Assembly (NCBI GenBank): GCA_910584785.1
Contig: CAJUDX010000052.1
Coordinates: 1-21,848, forward strand
Reading direction: 5' to 3'
DNA from: an uncultured Lachnospiraceae bacterium
GTDB lineage: Bacteria; Bacillota; Clostridia; Lachnospirales; Lachnospiraceae
Length of the DNA stretch: 21,848 bases
The position numbers and the translations under genes are program-made. The notes under the pieces are model-generated. The model was not told where the DNA came from. It searched no databases and worked only from the letters and a program-made list of their open reading frames with translations. Shown here piece by piece: positions 8,352 through 15,638 of this stretch (within the stretch, counting starts at the first letter, position 1; the number at the start of each line of letters is the position of its first letter).

Positions 8352-8430
8352 ATCGTTTTAAGTCGTTTTTAATCATTTAACATCGTTTTGAAGTTTTAAA
8401 TTATTTTGAACCATTTAAAACCGTTTGATT
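8346..8430. repeat. Degenerate 10-bp tandem array of phased T-tracts
   Basis: After the terminator the sequence falls into units beginning with three to five Ts at 8346, 8356, 8366, 8376, 8386, 8394, 8404, 8414 and 8424, with a loose consensus TTTTWAAWCG. The near-exact 10-bp spacing is that of one DNA turn. The array runs into the last codons of the minus-strand ligase gene. Confidence 0.6.
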
Positions 8431-9935
8431 TTTTTTGCGGTTGTTTTCACAAATTCACTGTCCCGCACCACCAGATGATGAATCCGCTTATATACGGGCA
8501 TCGCTGCATTAAACTCGTCAATAACCTTTTGCAGTTCTTCCTGAATATTGCTGATTCCTGCCTTTTGTGCATATTCCATATCCGGGAAAATTTCAGCTTC
8601 AATAACCCCATTCTTATCCCTTACCAGAATTTCCTTAATCCGTTCATCGCGGTTCAAATGATTTTCCAGTTCTTCAGGGGATACATTTTCTCCATTTGCC
8701 AGAATAATCAGATTCTTTTTCCGACCGGTAATGTAGACATAGTTTTCTTCATCCACATAGCCCAAATCGCCGGTTTTCAGCCAGCCATCCTCTAAAGTTT
8801 CTGCGGTTTCCTGCGGCATTTTATAATAGCCAAGCATTACGCTTGAACCCTTAACCCACAGTTCATCGTCCACGACCTTGGCCTGGCAGTTGGGCATCAG
8901 TTTTCCAACGGAGCCTTTTTTATTGGCCCATTCCAGATTGCTGCTGATAACCGGCGAACACTCTGTCATACCGTAGCCCTGGAGAATGGTGATGCCAAAT
9001 TCCTTAAACCGGTCAACATATTCGGGATCGAGGTAGGCGCCGCCGCTGCAGATGGTTTTCAGGCGTCCGCCCAGGGCTGTCCTGGCAATCATCTCCTTTG
9101 GTGTGTTTTCTGGAGCCTGGTTAACGGCTTCCCTTAATTTGGCATAAAGGGATTCGATAATCATGGGCACCAGAAGGATAATTTCCGGCTGGAAGATGGT
9201 TAAGTTTTTCTGGACCCGCATAATGGAATCATTAATACAGATGGTAATTCCCGTGTACAGCCCCTTGATAATATCCATGGTCAGGCAGTAAACGTGGTTA
9301 ATGGGAAGCAGGGTCATGGAAACTGTGCCTGCGGGGATCTTCATATCCTGGCTGATGGCATTGTCCGCAAGATTTCGGTGGCTTAACATAACACCTTTGC
9401 TTTTGCCGGTGGTTCCTGAGGTAAACAGGATGGTGCAGAGCTGATCCGGCTGGATTTGGGTGAAAAAGTTTCCCTGGTTATTCTGCAGAAGTTGGTTAAA
9501 AGATAAAACTACATCACTGTCCTGTTCTGCCTGCATGGAAACCACACAGGAAATCTGCGGACAATGTTCCCTTACCCCAGCGGCTACATCTGCCCGGATT
9601 TCATCATAAACCAGCATTTCCACGTCTGCCCGGTTAAGCAGCTCCCAAATCGCTTCAGCGGGTAACTGGGCGTCAATGGGAACCGCTGTGCCGGCGCTGT
9701 TAGTGGTTCCAAAATAGCTGATAATCCAGGCATAGGTCGTCGTTCCCAGGAGGGCAATGTGCTTTCCCTGCTTTCCCAGGACTTCCAGCGCCCGGCTGAA
9801 GGCCATGGAATCCTTATACACCTGAGTATAGGTTTTTTCCTCGATTGATTTCTTTACCTTATAGCGAAAAGCTGCCTGATCGCCGTAAGTTTCGACTCCA
9901 TGCCGGATAATTTCCTGTAATGTATGTAGCTCCAT
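8415..9935 (-). CDS. AMP-dependent acyl synthetase/ligase (fatty acid activation)
   Basis: A 506-residue ANL-superfamily enzyme that adenylates a carboxylic acid and transfers it to a thiol. Motifs: FTSGTTGKSKG (171-181, phosphate loop), YGMTE (321-325), GWLKTGDLG (384-392), GRKKNLI (404-410) and a C-terminal KTTAKKIKR with the adenylation lysine at about 502. The binding-pocket half resembles long-chain fatty acyl ligases more than amino-acid adenylation domains, but substrate cannot be read with certainty. The start ATG follows GGAGGG about nine bases upstream. It is the last gene of the minus-strand operon, 40 bases after the stand-alone carrier protein, which argues that it loads that carrier with an acyl group rather than only making acyl-CoA. 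Confidence 0.92.
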   Translation of the reverse strand: MELHTLQEIIRHGVETYGDQAAFRYKVKKSIEEKTYTQVYKDSMAFSRALEVLGKQGKHIALLGTTTYAWIISYFGTTNSAGTAVPIDAQLPAEAIWELLNRADVEMLVYDEIRADVAAGVREHCPQISCVVSMQAEQDSDVVLSFNQLLQNNQGNFFTQIQPDQLCTILFTSGTTGKSKGVMLSHRNLADNAISQDMKIPAGTVSMTLLPINHVYCLTMDIIKGLYTGITICINDSIMRVQKNLTIFQPEIILLVPMIIESLYAKLREAVNQAPENTPKEMIARTALGGRLKTICSGGAYLDPEYVDRFKEFGITILQGYGMTECSPVISSNLEWANKKGSVGKLMPNCQAKVVDDELWVKGSSVMLGYYKMPQETAETLEDGWLKTGDLGYVDEENYVYITGRKKNLIILANGENVSPEELENHLNRDERIKEILVRDKNGVIEAEIFPDMEYAQKAGISNIQEELQKVIDEFNAAMPVYKRIHHLVVRDSEFVKTTAKKIKRF

Positions 9936-9975
9936 CGTAGATTTCCCTCCATTTTGCGCGTTTAGCGGCAGTGTT

Positions 9976-10203
9976 TTATTCCTGCAGCGACTGAATATAG
10001 TTTACGGCGTCGCCCACAGTTTTTACCTGGATAACTTCCCTTTCCACAACTTCAATATCATACTTATCCTCAAGCTCGCCCACCATGCTCATAAAATCGT
10101 AGGAGGTAAAGCCCAAATCTTCGATAAAGCGGGAATCCTCGGTAATTTCCTCCGGATTGATATCCACATAGGCGCAAATAATTTCTTTTAATTCATTAAA
10201 CAT
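9976..10203 (-). CDS. Stand-alone acyl carrier protein (dedicated)
   Basis: A 75-residue acidic protein. The start used is the ATG at 10203, six bases after GGAG (10213-10210); an in-frame ATG at 10215 has no ribosome site. The core motif EDLGFTSYDFMSM places the phosphopantetheine-accepting serine at residue 34, in TSYD instead of the usual DSL(D/E) of the housekeeping fatty-acid AcpP. That divergence, and the neighbours on both sides (ligase and condensation domain), indicate a pathway-specific carrier (T domain). A phosphopantetheinyl transferase is not in this window and must act from elsewhere. Confidence 0.92.
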   Translation of the reverse strand: MFNELKEIICAYVDINPEEITEDSRFIEDLGFTSYDFMSMVGELEDKYDIEVVEREVIQVKTVGDAVNYIQSLQE

Positions 10204-10250
10204 GTTTTTCTCCATTCTTGATACAATTGATACAGTTATAACGATAAAGA

Positions 10251-11660
10251 TTATACCCAGTCAATAATTTCCCCCACGCTCCGCGAGCAGTCCTCGATGC
10301 CGTGGAATAAGATCCGGCAGAGGTAGTAATAGATATCCCTGAGCTTTTCCGGGGTAACGACGCCTGTCTGGTATTCAAAGCAGAAATCCATGCCGTTATC
10401 GGTGGGATTTTCACTGACGGTCAGGTAAAGAGTATGGGCAGCCACACCGTTGGAATAGCGGGAGGTGCGGTATTTAATGCCTTCCAGCTTATCTAGGCCA
10501 GGGCCATCATAGCGCATGGAAAGCGGCTGATAGGTCAGGGAAAGCGGCTCATAGGTTTGCCCGTCCTCCAGATGGTAGCATTGCTTCCGGTAAGCGTAGT
10601 ACTCAGAAGGGCTGAAATTGGCATGGCGGAAGTATTGATTCTGCATATCCCGGATCTTATAAATGCCTTCAATAAAGCTGTCCTCTTTTGCGACAATGGT
10701 GCGGAAGGGGAAGCAGTGAATCCGGCTCCCGCCGCAGCGCTTTTCTGTCAGCGTGGCTCTCCGGGCAATGGTGGTGGTAACAGAGATATCGTCCAGGTTA
10801 TTTTCCTTTTGAAGATAGGTTCTAAGACCCATCAGCAGAAGGCAGACCATGGAAACCTGCTGGTTCTGGCAGAAGGTGTGGAGTCTTTCTGAGGGCTCTG
10901 TTTCCAGATGGAAGGTGGAAATATTAGCATCCACATTGTCCGAGGTATTGGTGGCGGCGCGAAGGGCAGGATTATTCTTTGCAATGCGCTCGGCGTTAAG
11001 CTTATCCGGGCCGTAGATATCGGCAAAAATGGGCTCAGAGCTGCTAATAAGTTTTTGGAAAAATGCCCGGTCTTTTTGACAGGTGGAGGAATTATCCTCG
11101 TAGGCAAGATCCTTTTGCAGCTGCTTAAGGTAGGACGCCATATCCTTTGGATAGCTGACCTCGTCCGGGTAGAGCTTTTGGCAGTATAATTCGATAACAT
11201 CCCGGTAGAACATAATTAAGGATTGTGCGTCCATGGTCATATGGTCTACGGCAATGTAAATGCCCTGGAAGCCGTCGGGGAGTTTAATCATTACAATATG
11301 GTGCATGGGAGAATCAAAGCGGGCAAAGGGGGTTTGGGTCCATTCCTCCATTTTTTGTTTTGCATCCTCCATCTTCCATCCCGTGAAGTCAAAATGTTCG
11401 ATGACCGAATCATCCTGTTTGACAACATACTGCCAGGTATTCCCCTCCTTATCCTGGGCAAAGCGCAGACGCATCGATTCACAGCGGGCAATCGCTTCTT
11501 CGATGCTCTGTTTCAGCAGTTCCCGATCCAAATCCACCTGAATGGTCAGGCTGGCGCCGATATTTAATACCTGTTTTTTGGGACAGTATTTTAAACAGTA
11601 AAAATGCAGTTTTTGTGCATTGGTCAACGGGTAAACCTTATTTCCTTTTCTGGTTTTCAT
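10251..11660 (-). CDS. Stand-alone NRPS-type condensation-domain protein
   Basis: A 469-residue protein, about the length of one condensation domain. The N-terminal YPLTNAQKLHFY resembles the start of C domains. The active-site HHxxxDG motif appears as AVDHMTMDA, so the second (catalytic) His140 and Asp144 are kept while the first His is Asp and the Gly is Ala. A later SRIHCFPFRT corresponds to the conserved NTLPLR-like segment. C domains join a carrier-bound acyl group to an amine (or hydroxyl). With no adenylation, thioesterase or second carrier domain attached, the likely role is one condensation of the acyl-ACP with a free acceptor. The start ATG lies about eight bases after AAAGGA. It is followed 47 bases later by the carrier protein gene. 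Confidence 0.88.
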   Translation of the reverse strand: MKTRKGNKVYPLTNAQKLHFYCLKYCPKKQVLNIGASLTIQVDLDRELLKQSIEEAIARCESMRLRFAQDKEGNTWQYVVKQDDSVIEHFDFTGWKMEDAKQKMEEWTQTPFARFDSPMHHIVMIKLPDGFQGIYIAVDHMTMDAQSLIMFYRDVIELYCQKLYPDEVSYPKDMASYLKQLQKDLAYEDNSSTCQKDRAFFQKLISSSEPIFADIYGPDKLNAERIAKNNPALRAATNTSDNVDANISTFHLETEPSERLHTFCQNQQVSMVCLLLMGLRTYLQKENNLDDISVTTTIARRATLTEKRCGGSRIHCFPFRTIVAKEDSFIEGIYKIRDMQNQYFRHANFSPSEYYAYRKQCYHLEDGQTYEPLSLTYQPLSMRYDGPGLDKLEGIKYRTSRYSNGVAAHTLYLTVSENPTDNGMDFCFEYQTGVVTPEKLRDIYYYLCRILFHGIEDCSRSVGEIIDWV

Positions 11661-11690
11661 AAAATAATCCTTTCTTATATTTCGGATTTC

Positions 11691-12641
11691 CTATTCGGCG
11701 GAAACGAAATAGGTCTGGATAAGCTGCCGGACAGCGTGTTCATAGGCAGCAGGGTCTTTGTAGTAGGCTTCTGCATGGCTTGCCCCTGGAATAATCAGCA
11801 GATCCTTCTGAGCAGCACAGGCCTGGTAAAGGTCATAGACCATGGAACAGGGCACGAAGGTATCCGTTTCCCCATGGATAAATAAGGTGGGTGTGCGGGA
11901 GCGTGCCACTTCGTTTTTGGCGTTGCATTCGTTCAGCCCGTAGCCGGCCTTCCTTTTGGTCATCTGATCGGAAATGTTCATCAGAGGGAAGGCAGGGAGA
12001 TGGTACATCGTTTTTAACACCGACTGAAATACCTCATAGGCTGAGGTAAAGGCGCAGTCGGAGACAGCGGCCTTTACCTGGGGAGGGAGGGGAAGGCCAG
12101 TGGTCATCAGCACGGTGGAAGCGCCCATGGAAATACCGTGAAGCATGATTTGGCAGTTCTCTCCCAGGCGGTTTACCAGATAATCAACCCAGACACAGGC
12201 ATCATGCCGATCCAGGCAGCCAAAGCCGATATAGGTTCCCTCACTCTGCCCGTGTGCCCGTTCATCGATGATTAAAAGGTGAAATCCCTGCTCATGGTAA
12301 AATTTCGCGATGGAAGAGTAGTCATTTAAGCCTTCGCTGGTATAACCGTGGAAGCAGATAACTGCCCGGTTTGCGCCGCCGCAGGGGAAAAAGGTGCCGT
12401 GAAGTTTTAACTGGTCACGGGAGGTAACAAATACATCCTCATGGGGAAGGTTTTTTACCCATGCCTTATCGTTTTGGATTTGGGGAATGTAGAGGTTCCA
12501 ATCCGTTCCCGACATATTCATCGTGCGTCCCCGCTTGGCGTTCTGGCGTAGTATGGTGCGCCGGAAGAAGTAACGGGCCAGGGCGTACTCCCCAGCAGCC
12601 CCAAAAGCGGCAGCGCCAAAGATTGCTTGTTTAATCTTCAT
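11691..12641 (-). CDS. Membrane-anchored alpha/beta hydrolase
   Basis: A 316-residue protein of the alpha/beta hydrolase fold. A hydrophobic N-terminal segment (residues 5-28, IFGAAAFGAAGEYALARYFF) looks like a signal anchor. The oxyanion region is ICFHGYTSEG (95-104), the nucleophile Ser171 is in GISMG, the acid is Asp260 in HGETDTFVP and the base is His289 in GASHAEAY. It resembles YqkD/BAAT-like clostridial hydrolases. In this operon it could release or edit acyl groups stuck on the carrier (type II thioesterase role) or process the lipid product at the membrane; neither is shown by the sequence. AAAGGAG lies 11 bases before the start. It is second in the operon. Confidence 0.9.
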   Translation of the reverse strand: MKIKQAIFGAAAFGAAGEYALARYFFRRTILRQNAKRGRTMNMSGTDWNLYIPQIQNDKAWVKNLPHEDVFVTSRDQLKLHGTFFPCGGANRAVICFHGYTSEGLNDYSSIAKFYHEQGFHLLIIDERAHGQSEGTYIGFGCLDRHDACVWVDYLVNRLGENCQIMLHGISMGASTVLMTTGLPLPPQVKAAVSDCAFTSAYEVFQSVLKTMYHLPAFPLMNISDQMTKRKAGYGLNECNAKNEVARSRTPTLFIHGETDTFVPCSMVYDLYQACAAQKDLLIIPGASHAEAYYKDPAAYEHAVRQLIQTYFVSAE

Positions 12642-12697
12642 GGATAGTATGGCTCCTTTATAAAGTTCACCGCCGATTAGGCGGTTTAAGTTCAGGG

Positions 12698-13018
12698 TTA
12701 TTTAATCAATTTCTGCAGCATCATCGCCTTTTCTAAGCTTCCCTCAACCTTTAATTTTCCCACGGTAAATGCAAAAACAGGATCGAGTTTTCCTGACGCG
12801 AGTTTTAGTAAGGTATCTGCACTGCAGATAAAGATGGCGTCGCGGTCGTAGTATTCGTAGGGTTCTACATAAAGGGTGCCGTCCTTAACTTCAGCATAAA
12901 ATGCTCCTTCGCCTTCGCCAGTAATATTAAACTGGAAAGCCAGATGTTCTTTAATTCCGCTGATATCCGCCTTCATAAACATTTCTTTTATCTTCTGAAA
13001 CAGCTCTTCGTAGGTCAT
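12698..13018 (-). CDS. SCP2-family sterol/lipid-carrier protein
   Basis: A 106-residue single-domain protein of the SCP2 (sterol carrier protein 2) fold. The pattern FQFNITGEGEGAFYAEVKDG, the DAIFICSADTLLKLASGKLDP segment and the closing FTVGKLKVEGSLEKAMMLQKL are typical. SCP2 proteins hold fatty acids, acyl-CoAs and other lipids in a hydrophobic tunnel. The start used is the ATG at 13018, nine bases from AAGGAG (13033-13028); the ATG at 13024 is only three bases away. It is the first gene of the operon and fits a lipid-shuttling role for the downstream ligase, carrier and condensation enzymes. Confidence 0.9.
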   Translation of the reverse strand: MTYEELFQKIKEMFMKADISGIKEHLAFQFNITGEGEGAFYAEVKDGTLYVEPYEYYDRDAIFICSADTLLKLASGKLDPVFAFTVGKLKVEGSLEKAMMLQKLIK

Positions 13019-13111
13019 AGACATATGCTCCTTTTCTCTTGCTTTATTTTTTGGTTTGTTTAGTCGGTTATTACTGTCTGCTGTAGGATGAATAAAATTG
13101 GTTTAAAAAAA

Positions 13112-13126
13112 TCGACCATTGGTCGA
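13112..13126. promoter_or_regulatory. Palindromic operator candidate for the TetR at 13267
   Basis: TCGACCA-T-TGGTCGA is a perfect palindrome with 7-bp arms around one central base. It lies just downstream of a minus-strand promoter candidate: TTGACG (13169-13164), 17-bp spacer, weak -10 TAAGGT (13146-13141). Transcription would then begin near 13134, placing the palindrome at about +8 to +22, where a bound TetR would block the operon. Confidence 0.55.
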
Positions 13127-13175
13127 AAAACCTTTATGTTACCTTAGCACGTTTTTGGGTGTGCGTCAAGCACCA

Positions 13176-13230
13176 TCTGGCATTTTTTCCACCCCTCTGG
13201 ATTTTTTTCCAAATATCTGGTATACTGTAG
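13176..13230 (+). promoter_or_regulatory. TetR promoter with three TCTGG boxes at 20-bp spacing
   Basis: TCTGG occurs at 13176, 13196 and 13216, exactly 20 bp apart, and the first two units continue as near-identical copies (C/A-ATTTTTTCC). The third box is directly followed by TATACT (13221-13226), making an extended -10 (TGG-TATACT). The second box overlaps the expected -35 position (TGGATT, 13198-13203). Confidence 0.5.
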
Positions 13231-13266
13231 TAGGTGAAAAATATCGATGGATTTAGAAGGAGCTTT

Positions 13267-13941
13267 ATGAAAAATCAAAATAAACGGGAACGGATTCTGG
13301 ACGCTGCACAGGAACTGATGGAGACCTCCAGCATACGTTCGGTTTCTGTTCAGAAAATTGCCCAGAATGCGGGAATTGGCAAGGGAAGTATTTATTATTA
13401 TTTCTCTTCTAAAAATGAGATTATCGAAGCGGTGATCGAACGTTCTTACTTCCGTGTCCTGGATGAGGCGCAGACGCTTGTGGCTTCCCAGGCGATTGGC
13501 GTTTTTGAAAAAATGAAGATTATTTATCAGGCCTGTTTGGATTCTTCGATAGAATTTAAGCGCCAGGAGGCGATCAGCAGCTTTAATGTACAGCAGCAGA
13601 GTGCATTGATTCATCAGACGTTTGCCCAGGTGATTATTTCCCGGATGCAGCCGATTTTAGCTGATATTTTCCGTCAGGGAATGAATGAGGGAATCTTATG
13701 CTGCGACTATCCCGAAGAAACGGCGAGGATCGTTTTGATGGTGCTTACGGTTACACTGGATAATTCATTAGCGCCAACTGACGCCGGGCAGATTCGGCGG
13801 GTTTTATCTGCCTTTGCTCAAATGCAGGAAAAAACCATGGAGATTCCGAAAAATACCCTTGATTTTTTAGCGGTAAACGGGGCAGAGAAAAGCAGCCTGG
13901 AGAAGGAAAGGCCGGATAAGGAACAGGAAGAAAAAGGTTAA
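13267..13941 (+). CDS. TetR/AcrR-family regulator (divergent from the lipid-condensation operon)
   Basis: A 224-residue regulator. The start is the ATG at 13267 after AAGGAG (13257-13262, four-base gap); an in-frame GTG at 13234 lacks a site. The N-terminal helix-turn-helix (KRERILDAAQEL, then SVQKIAQNAGIGKGSIYYYF, about residues 6-48) is textbook TetR. The C-terminal ligand domain is followed by a charged Glu/Lys tail (SSLEKERPDKEQEEKG). Its position and the palindrome at 13112 suggest that it represses the SCP2-to-ligase operon and senses a lipid, acyl-CoA or pathway product. It is followed after 57 bases by the kinase-like gene on the same strand. Confidence 0.92.
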   Translation: MKNQNKRERILDAAQELMETSSIRSVSVQKIAQNAGIGKGSIYYYFSSKNEIIEAVIERSYFRVLDEAQTLVASQAIGVFEKMKIIYQACLDSSIEFKRQEAISSFNVQQQSALIHQTFAQVIISRMQPILADIFRQGMNEGILCCDYPEETARIVLMVLTVTLDNSLAPTDAGQIRRVLSAFAQMQEKTMEIPKNTLDFLAVNGAEKSSLEKERPDKEQEEKG

Positions 13942-13998
13942 AAAGAATGAGAACTGAGGTATTGAAATAAACAGAACAGGAAAAGGGAGGTTAAGAAA

Positions 13999-14637
13999 AT
14001 GAAGGATAATCATTTTGTGATTACCATTGGAAGGCAGTATGGCAGCGGCGGACGTATTGTCGGAAAGATGCTGGCTGAGGAGCTGGGGATTCATTTTTAC
14101 GATGAAGAGATTTTAAAGGTGACTTCGGAAACCAGCGCGATTGGCGAACAGTATTTTCGCCTGGCGGATGAAAAAGCGGGAAATAATCTGCTGTACCGCA
14201 TTGTCAAGGAGATAAAGCCTGACCTGGAACTGCCCAGAACTGAGGGTAAGCTGACCAAGCCGGAAAATCTTTTCCGCTTCCAGTCCGATGTTATCCGCAA
14301 GCTGGCAGCTGAGGAAACCTGTATTTTTGCCGGAAGGTGTGCAGATTATGTGCTGGAAAGAGAAAATCTGAATGGATTAATCCGTGTGTTTGTCTATGCG
14401 GAAATGGACACGCGGATTCGTCGGGTAATGGATGTGGATAAGGTGGATGAGAAGGAGGCCATAAAGCGGATTAAGCGGATTGACAAAGAGCGGAAGGAGT
14501 ATCATCGCTACTTTGCCGGTCGGGACTGGATGGGGATGGAATACTATGACCTGCCCATTAACAGCAGCCGCCTGGAATTTGAACAGATGGTGGTGCTGAT
14601 TAAGGATTATATTCGTTTAAAGGGGTTTTCAGTATAG
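13999..14637 (+). CDS. Cytidylate-kinase-like P-loop protein
   Basis: A 212-residue protein of the cytidylate kinase-like family (Cytidylate_kin2 type, common in Clostridia beside unrelated genes). The phosphate-binding loop is GRQYGSGGR (11-19), followed by GKMLAEELGIHFYDEEIL. AGRCADYVL (about 111-119), IDKERKEYHRYFAGRDW (about 161-177) and YYDLPINSS (about 182-190) are family hallmarks. The loop lacks the GxxxxGKS/T lysine of ordinary Walker A motifs, as is usual in this family. The true substrate is uncertain and it need not be the essential CMP kinase. Ribosome site GGGAGG lies eight bases before the ATG. It is probably cotranscribed with the preceding TetR and the following secreted-protein gene. 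Confidence 0.85.
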   Translation: MKDNHFVITIGRQYGSGGRIVGKMLAEELGIHFYDEEILKVTSETSAIGEQYFRLADEKAGNNLLYRIVKEIKPDLELPRTEGKLTKPENLFRFQSDVIRKLAAEETCIFAGRCADYVLERENLNGLIRVFVYAEMDTRIRRVMDVDKVDEKEAIKRIKRIDKERKEYHRYFAGRDWMGMEYYDLPINSSRLEFEQMVVLIKDYIRLKGFSV

Positions 14638-14669
14638 ATGATTTTTGAAAAAGAAAGGACAGAACGCAG

Positions 14670-15419
14670 ATGAAAGGAACATGGTTAGTTGCCGGAGCAA
14701 TGTCTGCTGGTTTAATTTTGACGGCTGCCCCGGCTGCGATGGCTGGAGAGTGGAGGCAGGATACCGTTGGCTACTGGTGGCAGAATGATGATGGTACTTA
14801 CCCGGTGAATTGCTGGCAGTGGCTGGACGGAAACCAGGATCAGGTTGCAGAATGTTATTATTTTAACGAAAACGGATATTTGCTGACGAATACGATAACG
14901 CCGGATCTCTATACCGTCAATGCTGACGGGGCATGGGTTTTGGATGGTGTGGTTCAGACCCAGTCGCCGTCAGGCGCCCCGGCTGCTGTGGAAGGAATGG
15001 CGCAGAATCCGAGTATGGACATTGACCGTACCATGGGCGGCGGATTGATTAAACAGGTGTTTATTGAGTGTATCGGAAGGGACCGCAGTCAGGTGGAAGC
15101 ACTGTTAGGCGTGACCGGAGAGCCGCAGGAGACCGAGGATTATGCGATAGGGGAATTTGATTTCCATATTGATTATGTGCTGAATGAAAATGAAGATGTG
15201 CGGATTGACTATAAGGACAATATTGCGGTGCGGATTTTTGGAACCAATGTGGAACTATTGAATTTTGAAAAGGATGAATATAGTTTATCAGAAATTGATG
15301 CTATTTTTGGAGTTACCCATGTGACCTTAATGGGGAATGCACATTTTTGGAACCTGCAGGATAATCCCAGGGTTACGGTGGAAATGTTTGAGGGCTTTGT
15401 GTCAATTAATGCTTATTAG
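14670..15419 (+). CDS. Secreted protein with cell-wall-binding repeats and a C-terminal tandem domain
   Basis: A 249-residue protein. A signal peptide (WLVAGAMSAGLILTAAPAAMA) ends near residue 25. Two choline-binding-like cell-wall repeats follow (GYWWQNDDGTYPVNCWQW and YYFNENGYLLTN...YTVNADGAWVLDG, about 27-92), then a Ser/Pro/Ala linker. The C-terminal part (about 120-249) contains two similar elements, SQVEALLGVTGEP and SEIDAIFGVTHVT, suggesting a duplicated small alpha/beta unit of the kind seen in SmpA/BLIP-like folds; this is a weak resemblance. The protein is probably anchored non-covalently to the cell wall. AAAGGA lies upstream. The gene is 32 bases after the kinase-like gene and is likely last in that transcript. 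Confidence 0.8.
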   Translation: MKGTWLVAGAMSAGLILTAAPAAMAGEWRQDTVGYWWQNDDGTYPVNCWQWLDGNQDQVAECYYFNENGYLLTNTITPDLYTVNADGAWVLDGVVQTQSPSGAPAAVEGMAQNPSMDIDRTMGGGLIKQVFIECIGRDRSQVEALLGVTGEPQETEDYAIGEFDFHIDYVLNENEDVRIDYKDNIAVRIFGTNVELLNFEKDEYSLSEIDAIFGVTHVTLMGNAHFWNLQDNPRVTVEMFEGFVSINAY

Positions 15420-15420
15420 T

Positions 15421-15508
15421 GTTCTGCCTGAATGTAATGCAGACAGAACGCAAGTACTGCCTTGCATAAATAACGGTGAATATGCATCATTCTTTACGCA
15501 AGGCAGTA
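15421..15508. repeat. Two hairpins downstream of the wall-binding protein gene
   Basis: GTTCTG (15421-15426) pairs with CAGAAC (15444-15449). Immediately after, TACTGCCTTGC (15455-15465) pairs perfectly with GCAAGGCAGTA (15498-15508) around a 32-base loop. Neither is followed by a clear T run. Confidence 0.6.
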
Positions 15509-15605
15509 TTGGAGCGCGGCTGAACCTCGCTTTTTGTCAGCTTTCGTAAGCTGCGTTAGCTATTTGCGCCTTTTTGCAGCGCGGCTGAACCTCGCTTTTT
15601 GTCAG
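15509..15605 (+). repeat. 32-bp direct repeat, two copies, each with a terminator-like hairpin
   Basis: Copies at 15509-15540 and 15574-15605 match at 31 of 32 positions (period 65 bp). Each contains AGCG-C-GG/CC-T-CGCT, a small hairpin followed by TTTTT, so each copy could act as a weak terminator for the plus-strand genes. Between them CAGCTT-TCGT-AAGCTG (15538-15553) forms another perfect hairpin. Confidence 0.7.
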
Positions 15606-15638
15606 TTGTGCTATTTGCTTTACCGCACAGATAATTTG

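Noticed and set aside
8406..8795. 129-codon plus-strand frame opposite the end of the ligase gene
   Set aside because: It is antisense to conserved ligase motifs, with no start signal, and lies partly in the T-tract array.
13176..13230. TCTGG repeats considered as a CRISPR or iteron array
   Set aside because: Only three short imperfect units of 20 bp with no unique spacers and no replication or Cas gene nearby.
13144..13614. 156-codon minus-strand frame over the second TetR gene
   Set aside because: It is opposite the TetR helix-turn-helix coding region and its promoter, with no supporting features.
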